Origin: Bryoerythrophyllum caledonicum
Lineage: Eukaryota; Streptophyta; Bryopsida; Pottiales; Pottiaceae
Assembly (NCBI GenBank): GCA_963971425.1
Contig: OZ020523.1
Coordinates: forward strand, 22,301,105 to 22,365,104
Length of the DNA: 64,000 bases
Direction: 5' to 3'
The notes under the pieces: generated by a model
What the model saw: the letters and a program-made list of their open reading frames with translations, nothing else
The model's database searches: none
Told to the model about the DNA's origin: nothing
Position numbers and translations under genes: made by a program
Shown here: one piece after another, positions 46,309 to 56,217 of the stretch
Layout of the letters: every line of letters begins with the position of its first letter
Position numbering within the stretch: the stretch's first letter is position 1

Positions 46309-47741
46309 CACAATCTAAGGTATGCTAATCATTTCCGGCCGCTTATCCAATACTATCCACTTTTACACCCTCACTAGAAGTCTAGATGTTGTCCCTGGGG
46401 TTTAGGGTTTAAGGTTGAGGTCTGCACGTACTCCAGTCACCCAGAAATCCTAAACCTAAACCCCGAATCTCACAGGAAAAGTGAAGCTTGAGGATGAAGA
46501 TGGGGTGGTCTTCTTCATCCGGCGCTCTGACGGTCATGGTCATGCAGAAGAACGGGAGCGAGTACGTGCAGACGAGAGCCTGGAGCGCGTGTGTGTATTA
46601 AGTGCAGCGCAGGGACACACACAGGCACCACATTTACTTGGCCTCCGTCCCTGCCATCGCCGCTGCCAGATCCGCCTTCAAGTGGCGCCGATCAGCTCTG
46701 TCACCAGCTAACGGAACCATTAAATCCAGAAAGAACAACAAGGTTCACCCTTGACCCACTCTGAAAGGAGACTCTCCGACGAGTCACTCCAACTAACCTC
46801 ATTCATGATCCCCGCGTCCTGCTTCATTCCCTGACGGCGCACTCAACCTGTTCAATGCGCACTACCGGCTCCATCGCCTCACCCACTTTACTCTCCGTCA
46901 AACGGTCCCTGGCTCCAGTCATATGAATCAACGTTGTGTAGGGGGAGAGGCTTTTGGTTCTCGTTGTCGCAACTGGTGTCGATGTTGGAGCTGCAGTAGT
47001 GGTGTGGTTGAAGCACGGCGGGCTCAGGTTTCATAGCGGGTTAGATGGGCTGTCTCGGAACTTGCTAGCTTCGTCACGTTGGTGAGTGTGTTCAGTGCTT
47101 ACCCTTGAATTTCACTTCTTTTGTTATTATTTTCATTCTCATTTCTGTAGGTTAGAGAAGAGGTTGTACGAGTTTCTGACTGTCACGATGATTAAGGGGT
47201 AAATTCTGATGTTCAGTTCTCCTCTGAGGCAATGCTGTCACCTTTTGATCTGTATATGAAGGGGCAGATTTTAGATTTCCGGGAGTCTAGCCTGTCCTTG
47301 CTTACGAAACCGGTCCCTATCGCTGTGCTCTGACTGTGAGTGTCCTTGTAAGTTGCAAGTCACAGCTCACATGCAAGCTTTGTGCGAGAACGTAGATGTT
47401 TCCTTCATGGAGGCATTCATGATATATTAGCAGTTTCTTGCGACTACGTCGGCAGTTTAGTGAGTCCTCTCTGTTGGAAGTCCAAAATTTCGAGCTCATT
47501 GTTTTCCGAGCTCATTGATAACTGCCGCTCAGTAATAAACGTGATCTTCTCCCTACTCATTTCGCTTGAGGCATTAGTGCAATCTTTCTCTGGAGCTCAG
47601 GTGGCCATTGCTGATCGGCAGGTGCAGAATTAGAGTTCGAAGAGCCTGATAATTTAATCGCAAGTTTTCTGTCGTGTGCAGGAGAAAGGATCAGAGTCTT
47701 CTGTTCCGTACCCGGATTTTTTGATATTTTTCTATTACCAA
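46309..47741 (+). promoter_or_regulatory. Upstream and 5' leader of the LRR gene
   Basis: GC-richer DNA above the LRR gene. A consistent small intron lies at 47082-47150 (GTGAGTGTG...TTTCTGTAG), and a second leader intron may end at the acceptor TGTGCAG (47681). These would place the transcription start above 47080. The region 46480-46740 is GC-rich with short open frames but no recognised product. Confidence 0.4.
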
Positions 47742-49155
47742 ATGGCGCCCTCACCGCGCCTCCACATGACGGCGCTCCTGACGATGTCACTCCTCCTTTG
47801 CACCAGCTCCACCGCGCAGCACTTGCACACCACCGACTTCCTGGCTCTGAGCGCCATCGCCACCGCTCTCCGCGACCTCCCGGGCAACGCCTTCTTCTCC
47901 ACCTGGAGCTTCACCGCCAACCCCTGCCGCACCTTCACGGGCGTGCAGTGCACCCAAGTGGGCGCCTTCCACCGCGTCACCGCGCTGTCCCTGGGCCCGA
48001 ACCTCGCCGGCACGCTCCCCTCCGCGCTCGGCTCCCTCACCCACCTCACCACCCTCACCATCGCCCCGGGCGCCATCCGGGGCACCCTCCCCAGCTCCCT
48101 CGGAAACCTCAAAAACCTCACCACTCTCTCCTGCAGCTCAAACTACCTCTCCGGTGCCATCCCCCCGGAGGTTGGGAGCCTCCAGAGGCTGGAGACGCTG
48201 CAGGTGTGGAAAAACGAGCTCCGGGGCGAGATTCCTGCCGCGCTGGGCTCCATCAGGTCGCTGAAAGTGGTCGTGCTCTCGGAGAATCGTCTCTCCGGGC
48301 GCGTGCCCAGCTTCGCCAACACCTCGCTGGTCCACTTTGACGTGCGCAGTAATGCGCTCTCGGGGGGCTTTCCCGAGATGCCCACCTCGGTGCAGTACTT
48401 CTCCGTGATGCAGAACCGATTCTCCGGCTCGGTGGAGCGATTGGAGCGGTTGGAGGCATTGACGTTCTTGGATTTGAGTTTCAATGCATTCTCGGGAAGC
48501 ATTCCGAGTGCGGTATTCGGGTTTCCGGGGCTTGCGTTCCTGCTGCTGAACCACAACCAGTTCGGGGGCGTAGTGAACGTGCCGCGGTTGGTGACGGTCG
48601 CGGTGGTGGACTTGAGCAATAATCGTCTGCAGGGCAGGATTTCGCCGTTACTAGCGGGCGCGCAGAGCTTGTTTCTTAATAACAACATGTTCGTTGGCGG
48701 AGTACCTCAGGTGAGTCACACTTCATGATGTGAACCTTCGTGACAGCAATGAGAACCAGTTTCTAATTCGATCAACTTTTAGAATGTGGATGCTGGACAT
48801 GGTTCCTAATAACAACCTTAAAACCCAAAGAGATCGATGTTTGGGTGATGGATTCATGTGGTTCTTATGTCGCAATACTGTGTGTGCATTGCAGGATTTT
48901 GCGTTGAAGATGCAGGAGTCGGCGCTGTCGTCGCTGTACCTGCAGCACAACTACCTGACGGACTCGGGCGCGCTGGCGAGCGCACTGTTGCCGCCCAGCG
49001 TGGCGGTGTGCCTGCTGTACAACTGCATGGCGCCGCCCGCGCACTCACTGTGCCCGCCCACCGTGGCCATGCCCAAGGTCCGCCCCGGCTACCAGTGCGC
49101 CCAGCTCCAAGCCAGCTCCCAGCTCGCCGGTGCCGCCGCCGCCCCAGGCAACTAG
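47742..49155 (+). CDS. Secreted LRR protein, At4g03010/At1g03440-like
   Basis: Exon 1 (47742-48710) and exon 2 (48895-49155) join across a GT-AG intron of 184 bp to give 409 residues. The start MAPSPRLHMTALL is chosen because a signal peptide follows directly, ending near STAQ; 22 further in-frame codons upstream probably lie in the leader. A plant LRR N-terminal cap follows (ALRDLPGNAFFSTWSFTANP, CRTFTGVQC). About ten plant-type LRRs come next (x-x-L-x-x-L-x-x-N-x-L-x-G-x-I/L-P-x). A C-terminal Cys-rich cap, CLLYNCMAPP with downstream Cys residues, completes the protein. Order and ends match the Arabidopsis family of small secreted LRR proteins. There is no transmembrane segment or kinase. 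It likely acts in the wall or at the cell surface; the ligand is unknown. The coding sequence is very GC-rich and intact. Confidence 0.94.
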
Positions 49156-50685
49156 CAACCTTGCAACGTCCACATATCACACATCGATCATCCTCCACTT
49201 TCATGTGTGTGTATTCTAGTTGCTGGATCTATGGAGGTTGATGACAACGTTTTCTGATACCCGGTCTGCTCTCCCGGGTATGTGGGTGATATCGTGGTAG
49301 TATCTCCCGGTTATTAGACGCACCTATCCTCTACTTTGGGTGTACTGTATATAACTCTCCACCTATCCTCTACAGCATTTCCAGACAGACTTCACAGGGT
49401 TAAAACGAGTTTTTTTTGGGTCCTTGATTGCCTCAGTATTACCCCCGTGTCAGGGTAGTAGCACCCGGGTATTAGATGTGCCGTTACCTCACCTCAACTC
49501 GTCCTCTACTTTTTGTGTATTATATGCTCATCACTGAACAATATGGTTTCATCCTGCTCCCAGTTTTACTACATTTTCCCTTCCGCATGAATCCCTCAGT
49601 ATCATCCGGGTATCGGAGTAGTATCGTCCGGTTATTAGACGTGAAAAAATGCCATCATGCTCATCCATTTTCAAAGTGGATTTCTACGATGAGATGTTCA
49701 TTTTATCTAATTTTGGTGTGAAGGATAATTGTTATATGAATTCAAAGGTGTTTGTACGTGGATGTGTAAGTTAAACCTCGATGATAACTACCTATAGTCA
49801 CGGAAATTAGATTTAAAAGAATGTATTCATACCAAAAAAATCTTTAATTAGTTCCTTTTGTTTACAAGGGAGGTAAAACACCCCAAAACCAATAAGTTAA
49901 GCAAATGAAGAGAACAAATAATAATACATTTATTTCACGTTTTCTTTCTACTGAAAGCCAATGAAGTGGGAAATAGTTATGAATTTTCAAAGTGTTCTCA
50001 TACGTTTAGTCAATGGCTACTAATAGGTACCTCCTAAAAGCGCCTATTAAAATTAAGGGGTCCTTATTATTAACAAACCTCCATCTGGAACTGAACAGGT
50101 GATAATTGGATGGATGAAGTGGGTTGGATGTTTCCTAGTTTTATAAGTGTCAATTATGGGTTTTAGATGGTTACGAAGGGATTTACATTAGTCAAGATGT
50201 ACAATAGTAGGAAACCTTATAAACGCACCAAGCTCCATTTACAAATATTTAATGTGTCGCTTTTAGTTCACTTTCCATACCTTTATCTTTATTGTAGTGA
50301 TTGTAGATATCAGGGGCATACATCTTCATTTTAAAAAGAATTGTGAAATACCAAGCAATGGTGCACATACTTTTTATCTCTCAGCTAACTCCGGTCTATC
50401 TCTCCAATTCTTGTCACGATTTCATCCACCATGCCAAACGCCAAGTCATTTTTTTCTCACTACCAGTCCAAATGTAAATGAATAAATTTTGTACCACCTT
50501 CCCACCAACCTCAACAACTGTATATACATCCAAGTGCAAACTCACCTTGTATAGCTTATTTTTGAAGGTTACAAAACACAAGGCATGTATTCTATAGCTA
50601 CATTTCAATTCTAAAGTGAAAAAATGTTGCACAAGATAATGTCATATGGGGTTTTATGGCAATTATCCTAGATGCATACAATACA
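49156..50685. other. 3' flank of LRR gene with CCCGG-type repeat blocks
   Basis: Between 49258 and 49645 blocks such as TATCTCCCGGTTATTAGACG, GTAGCACCCGGGTATTAGAT and GTATCGTCCGGTTATTAGAC recur at irregular spacing, with a further shared block CTATCCTCTAC. The rest is AT-rich with no gene. Confidence 0.5.
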
Positions 50686-51969
50686 TGTCGTAGTCTAGTG
50701 GTTTGTAATTCCCAAAGTTAACCAAAATTAACCTTAAGCGAGCCCAGCTAATGAGATTGTTTCAAGGGATTTTTATCGTGTGTCAAACTTTATAAATCTA
50801 AGGACAATTCATACTCAATACCTCAACACATCCGGGAGGATGGCTTCCCCGATACCTTAGTGACCGATAACAAGTAACCACAATTGTTTAATTTAAACTC
50901 TATTGAGCATCATAGTAGTTTTCCGAAAAGTTTTTACAGTGCCCGGAAAGTCACTACCCTCCGTTGTTGCAGTCCAGAGGTCACAATCTCCACAACCTAA
51001 CTCTACACCATGAAAGAGGTAAAAGGTTGCAGTTAGTTTACCGGCCTTCACAATCTACCGGAAAATAGTCTCGGTAAACCGATCACGCAAAGCCGGATTC
51101 CAACTACAACCACACTCAATGAACCAAACAAGGAAGATACAAGAATCACAACAGTCTAATACTAAGTAATTCACATAAGCAAGACAACCTTCCACAGGGA
51201 TCAAGGGATCTCATCCACTGTAAGGGTAGAAAACCGGGAATACTCTAGACTGAGGCTTAGCCGAGATCTCTCCAGGTGTACCACAAGGAGGGATGTCACC
51301 CCTCTTCCCCACCAATCGAAACATTTTCCACTTAAAGGATGCTATCATAAATAGCAGTGGGCTTCCCGGATCCCATCAGGAAAGCAACTCTACCCGATCC
51401 AACCGGTCTAGGGTTTGGAGTGGATCCGGGATCTTACTCCACCATCTAGCTTGAATATCCTACTCCCTCCGGCTTACATTCAACAAGCCACAACCTTGCA
51501 CATCCTAGCAAAGACCCACTAAGAGGACTCAACTCCCTCCCTCTCTACTCACACAAGCTCAACAATAACTCTAGACACAAGCAATGAAGGCAAGGTACAA
51601 GCAAAGCAAGGAAGAAAAGAGTATTTAAACCAAGAGCCCAATGCTCCTTACGTACACAACGACCACTAGCTACCCTCCAGAAACTAGGTCCACAAAAGGT
51701 GGGAAACGACATCTAGATCCTAGAATTGAAGGTTGCCTAGTCACCGGCGCATTACCGGTTAGATCGGTAAACCAGAAGACTCTCGGTCCAAGACCGGTAA
51801 AACATACTTTAAAAAAAGTAGGTAGCCGGAAAAGTCACCCAAGTGGTAGTGACCGGGTGCATAATGGGGCCCCGTCGACATCACTACTCCCACCTTAGCG
51901 TTAATCTACTATACCTAGCAACATCCTTATCAACGGAAAGGATAAATCTACAATAACATTAACATAGGC

Positions 51970-52188
51970 TCATCCGGAAGACTTATTCATAAGAGTGGAC
52001 TTATCTTCCGGTAGATCCATGGGAGGATTGACAGGAAGATTGGAAGTATCCACGCGTACATAGTCAAGAGAATCCACTAGAAGATTGGAAATCTCAACCG
52101 GGAGGTCTACCGGTAGATTGGGAGTATCTACCGGCATATTAGGAGTATCCACTGATACATGAGAAGTCTCCACTGGATCAACAAGCAT
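51970..52188 (-). CDS. LTR-unit protein, VDxP-repeat segment (copy B)
   Basis: A 72-codon frame with SVDTPNMPVDTPNLPVDLPV and EISNLLVDSLDYV, the counterpart of copy A 35008-35379. Acidic, Pro-rich, probably disordered. It likely was the C-terminal part of one protein with the two upstream frames, now separated by stops, frameshifts or introns. Confidence 0.4.
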   Translation of the reverse strand: MLVDPVETSHVSVDTPNMPVDTPNLPVDLPVEISNLLVDSLDYVRVDTSNLPVNPPMDLPEDKSTLMNKSSG

Positions 52189-52421
52189 AGCTACCGGAGC
52201 TCAACCAAAAACTCCGTTCGTGAGAAGGAAAGATCAATCGGTTCCTTCCCGGGAGGATTGACCGGGAGACCTCGTTGTCTCTTATAGACTTTCACACCCC
52301 ACTTATTGGTAGATGAAGAATCCGCTCTATCCATTGGACATTGAGTGGGTGGATTATCATATTGTGAAGAAAGAAAACTGATATAGATAAACCTTCTCTT
52401 CTTTCGGTTTTGACTCCGGTC

Positions 52422-52841
52422 TTATATTGGTATGGTGGCACTCGTATGTCTAGCTAGTAGCTTGGTTAGTGCCACCATAGTCTCATGCGCCTTGATCTTC
52501 GTGCCAAGGTGCTCTTTCTGGGATGTCCGGAGATCCTTCTTCACCTTGGTCAATTGTTCCCCGTCTTCCTGGGCTATAGCTAAGATGTCTCTAGTGTTTT
52601 CTACTCCAAACACCTTCCGGAGAGCCCTCTCAAGACTCCTTGCATCCAGAAGCTCCATCTCCATCTGCTGGACATTCCGGATTACATCCGGGGAGAACTT
52701 AGCTATGTTTCCCACCAATGTGAGATTCTTGGATAGCCGAGGTGGTGGTGGTAGGTTTTCCCAGTGAGACCGGGATGACCTACCATCGTTCAAGAGTGCC
52801 CGGGATGATGACGCCTCTTGTTGATTTGCCAATAGCGCCAA
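52422..52841 (-). CDS. LTR-unit protein, middle segment (copy B)
   Basis: 139 codons with Ser-rich start (EASSSRALLNDGRSSRSHW) and then a helical, charged stretch (MEMELLDARSLERALRKVFG; EQLTKVKKDLRTSQKEHL) that looks like a coiled coil. It follows the 224-codon frame by 42 bp. Absent from copy A. Not recognised. Confidence 0.4.
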   Translation of the reverse strand: MALLANQQEASSSRALLNDGRSSRSHWENLPPPPRLSKNLTLVGNIAKFSPDVIRNVQQMEMELLDARSLERALRKVFGVENTRDILAIAQEDGEQLTKVKKDLRTSQKEHLGTKIKAHETMVALTKLLARHTSATIPI

Positions 52842-52883
52842 CCGTACTTCAGTATGTTGGGGAAAGGCCCGGGGAGAATGGTC

Positions 52884-53558
52884 CTAGGAAACCATCTCTT
52901 GCCTCCAAATCTTCTTTTCTTCCAATTCCAGATCGTCAAAATACTCATACAAATGCATGAGGTATGGAGTCAAGAAAGTCTTGGAACACCCACCTTGTTG
53001 AATTGCCCGCAGCTGTGGCATAAACGCTTCTTCCAACAAAAATCCTTGGTGTGAGAAGGAATCCTCAAAGAATGCCTGTATGTAGGTTGTGGCCAGCCGC
53101 GCTGTGATTCTTTCACGTTGGTTGGGATGGAAGATTGGGTTTAAAAACTCAACCACCCTCCTCAACCGGTTGTTCGTGAATTGATTACTCCGGTAGCACT
53201 CCAACACATCATAGGAGCTTAATAGGTGCTTATTCAGTAACTCCCGGTTAACCTCGGGCGTCCATCCCTCCTCTTCTTGAAAAGAGTACTCATTAAGCCA
53301 TACTTCTTTGGTCCATGTCGAGGAACTAGCCCGGTAGACTCCCTGGAGTGTTCCGGGAGGTAGCAACTCTATAGCCGCATATCTCTTCTGGAAGACCCAA
53401 GGTTTCTCATATAATCCCATGCAACCCATCCAAGTGAGGTCTTCCTCCAACTCTCCTCCTTGCTCCATCCCCTCCCACTTGCTAAGATCAATCTTGGAAA
53501 GCTTTAATGTCACTGGTGGAGTCATGTTGTCATGTTGTCCGAGATAGACTAACTCCAC
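52884..53558 (-). CDS. LTR-unit protein, N-terminal segment (copy B)
   Basis: A 224-codon open frame beginning MELVYLGQHDNMTPP. It is helical, with no zinc knuckle, protease or RT motif. The stretch LNPIFHPNQRERITARLATT and a Gln/Glu-rich end could suit a structural gag-like domain, but this is only a guess from the setting. Frame and codon use look protein-like, and copy A shows a clean deletion of the equivalent part. No family recognised. Confidence 0.5.
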   Translation of the reverse strand: MELVYLGQHDNMTPPVTLKLSKIDLSKWEGMEQGGELEEDLTWMGCMGLYEKPWVFQKRYAAIELLPPGTLQGVYRASSSTWTKEVWLNEYSFQEEEGWTPEVNRELLNKHLLSSYDVLECYRSNQFTNNRLRRVVEFLNPIFHPNQRERITARLATTYIQAFFEDSFSHQGFLLEEAFMPQLRAIQQGGCSKTFLTPYLMHLYEYFDDLELEEKKIWRQEMVS

Positions 53559-54376
53559 GATGTGCCTATATGTCCACCAGTCACCCTACCAACTTATCAC
53601 AATTTCTGGTCCGGCCCGGAAAACACAAATATATTAGGCAATCAGTGTACTTTACTCCGGAACACTTTCCTAAATTAATGTGAATGTAGGCATCTCACAT
53701 ATCTAGAAACACAACTAAACAAAACAAAATAACAATTAACCACTTCAAGCAGAAGAGATGACTATGCTAGGAGAAAAAAAAAATTTAAGGGGGTTTTTCG
53801 GGAGACCAGAGAGACCAAGAAAAAGACAAAAAAATTAGGCAAGACTAGGAAGAGGGGAAGAATAGGGAGAACACAAGAGAAGACTTGTCACAAGGCCGGG
53901 ACAATGGAAAATATATGATGGGACAAAGGGTAGACGCACGAGTAACAAGAATTCAAGATTCTAGGAGGTACGAGGTCTAAGTAGAGTCTACTGGGAAATT
54001 TTTCTTTAGATCGGAAAGAAGGCAACCAGAATTCACCCCAGGGAAAGGAAAATGAGAAGAGATCTTACAAACGAGGAAGTTGTATAAACAAGGAAAATCC
54101 ATCAATTGACAAAAATCACCTTGTTCACAATTCTTGCCATCTCCTTGTTGTACCCGCAATCTCGTTGTAATAGTGGTTTAGTCTCTGAATCTTCTCGCCG
54201 CGGTTGTGAATCTCCTTGCACTGCCTCCACGCCTAGTAATCGCCACCTTCTTTTAGTCTAAAACCCCATCCTCCACATTGCAAATTCGAATCCTAGGTTG
54301 CAAATCTCCTTCCTCCACAAACCATCCTCTTCGTAATAGCCATCTCCCTCCACATTTTTCTTCTTCTTCCTTGTCC

Positions 54377-54556
54377 GCGCTCATCCTCTTGTTCGTGCTG
54401 TTCACGCTCCTCCTCTTGATTGTGTTGTTCGTGCTCCTCCTCTTAATCGTGTTATTCGCGCTCCTCCTCTTGATCGTGTTGTTCGCTCTCCTCTTCTTGA
54501 TCATGTTGTTTGCGCTCCTCCTCTTGTTCGTGCTCTTTGCGCTCATCCTCTTGATC
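54377..54556. repeat. 27-bp minisatellite in the leader of copy B
   Basis: About seven units of the type GCTCCTCCTCTTGATCGTGT, continuing TGTTCGC, with point changes. Because 27 is a multiple of three, both strands stay open (9-residue repeats such as ANNTIKRRS on the minus strand). The open frames at 54253-54546 and 54278-54658 are by-products. Copy A lacks the array. Confidence 0.88.
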
Positions 54557-55108
54557 CCCGGTTCATACCCGGCTTTAGCCCATATCCGGCTGATACCCGG
54601 GTTTCCCTGGTATCAGTTGGTATGTATTTTGTTTTTTTGTTTTTTTTCTATTTTTTAAATTTTTTTCTCTTTTTTATCTTTTTCTTTTTTTATAATTTTT
54701 AAATTCCTATTCTTTCAAATAAGTATTTAACACTCCAACAACTAAACTAACTGAAAAAAGGAAACCTAAACAATTAATCTAGAAAGAAAAACTAGAATTA
54801 ATCTATCTACTTAAGGAAAACTTGACTAGCTAATTTTGCCCTAAGTGGTGATTTAAATCTTTTTCTCGGAGATTCTTCTCGGGCACTCTCTTTAAATTTT
54901 ACCGGGTTTAAAACTTGGTTGTTGAAGGCCCGGTTTTATCAATACTATAACACTAATTTACTTGTTAAGCATTTCCCTACTTTCACTAATTGCTATGCAA
55001 TCTACTTCTATGGGATACTAACTACTTTGCCGGATATCTAAACTAAAAATCACAATTTTAGCTGATTTTTTGGTAGGGGCAACCAAGAGGGAGTTTCAAA
55101 CTCCCACA

Positions 55109-56217
55109 ATATCCTAGGATTGGAGTCGGCACTCTAGTCCAAATAATAATTTATTTCTAAAAATAGAAATATGGCAAATTTTTAGAATAGAATATTCTTC
55201 AAATCCGTTGTTCATCATATTAAAATATTGAAGTTTTTAAAGAAGATTTTCCAAACTTTTGGCAATTATTTTTAGAAATATTTTTAGCCAAATGTGACAT
55301 TGGTGTACAGTATAGATACCCATACTATTGTCAAGTATGTTTAGTTTGGATTTTCATAAAGTTTGATCAAAGAATGAGTCTTCAGTTTTTTTTTTAAATG
55401 TGTAAAATTCAATAATAGATGTAATGTAATTAAAAAACCACACCTTATTATATATCCAAGATAGATCATAAGACGACTTGGATTATCATTTGTTTATATA
55501 CTAATGTATTGTCATTTAGTACCCAAAAAAGTACAAATTCAAATACTACATTCTAATTTTTATTTGATACTAAATTTACAAATGACATTGTTCGCAAACA
55601 TTTATAAATAATTCATTATCATAATTTCAAGTGTCTGTTCTTAGATATATATTCTAAATTTATTGGAATTTGAATTATTTGATTGTTTTGATTACATATT
55701 AGTAAATTTGATGAACATTTCATGATGTTTCACCATCATTTACAATAAAGTGTAATTAAATGAGTATCAACCTTTCAACTCTTGATAGTCACAACAATTC
55801 TATCATGTTTTGAAAGCTTTTCATATCACCTTACTGACTCTTCATCACACGTCCAAATTTTATTGCAATTTGTCTTTATAAAATTTGATAAAATGTCACT
55901 TGATGGTTTTGATTTACCACTTTCATTCTTTTTTACATTCAACTTTGATTGTATGATTTAGATTCTATATATTGAATATGTTATGAATATGTGCTCACAT
56001 AAAATTGGTGATTCATACAATAGGATTTATTTTGTAAAAAAATAAATTCACCATACTTTTAAATTCTATGAATTGGATTTTTTTTATATCACCCTAGTAA
56101 TGTAATATATTATAAGATCAACTTCATCTAAACATTGAATGGATTGAAGATCTGAAGGTCCCATTATAAATTTATTCAAATTATTTAATTAATACAAATT
56201 AATTCAAATCATTAAAA
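55109..56217. other. Very AT-rich upstream region of the kinase gene
   Basis: 55140-55330 is a copy of the dispersed repeat seen at 12530-12680. The rest is over 70% A+T by eye with no gene; it must contain the promoter of the kinase if that gene is expressed. Confidence 0.4.

Larger units (their letters stand above)
50686..55108 (-). mobile_element. LTR-like TG...CA unit, copy B (4.4 kb, inverted)
   Basis: On the minus strand it begins TGTGGGAGTTTGAAACTCCC (ending at 55108) and ends ACTAGACTACGACA (50686). It is collinear with copy A but diverged, and carries about 1.1 kb more, with reading frames at 53558-52884 and 52841-52422 before the shared VDxP segment (52188-51970). The flanks ATACA and ATATC share only ATA. 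The minus strand has a long leader (55100-53600), then coding, then a CCGG-rich tail. It could be a solo LTR of unusual size or a non-autonomous retroelement with its own gene. No reverse transcriptase, integrase or primer-binding site is seen. Confidence 0.8.

Noticed and set aside
46481..46711. GC-rich 76-codon frame upstream of the LRR gene as a gene
   Set aside because: No domain, several competing frames, and the position fits the promoter or leader of the LRR gene.
54253..54658. Repeat proteins on both strands in the leader of copy B
   Set aside because: Produced by a 27-bp minisatellite with no stop in some frames.
50681..55113. Perfect 5-bp target duplication around copy B
   Set aside because: ATACA and ATATC share only three bases; not counted as evidence.
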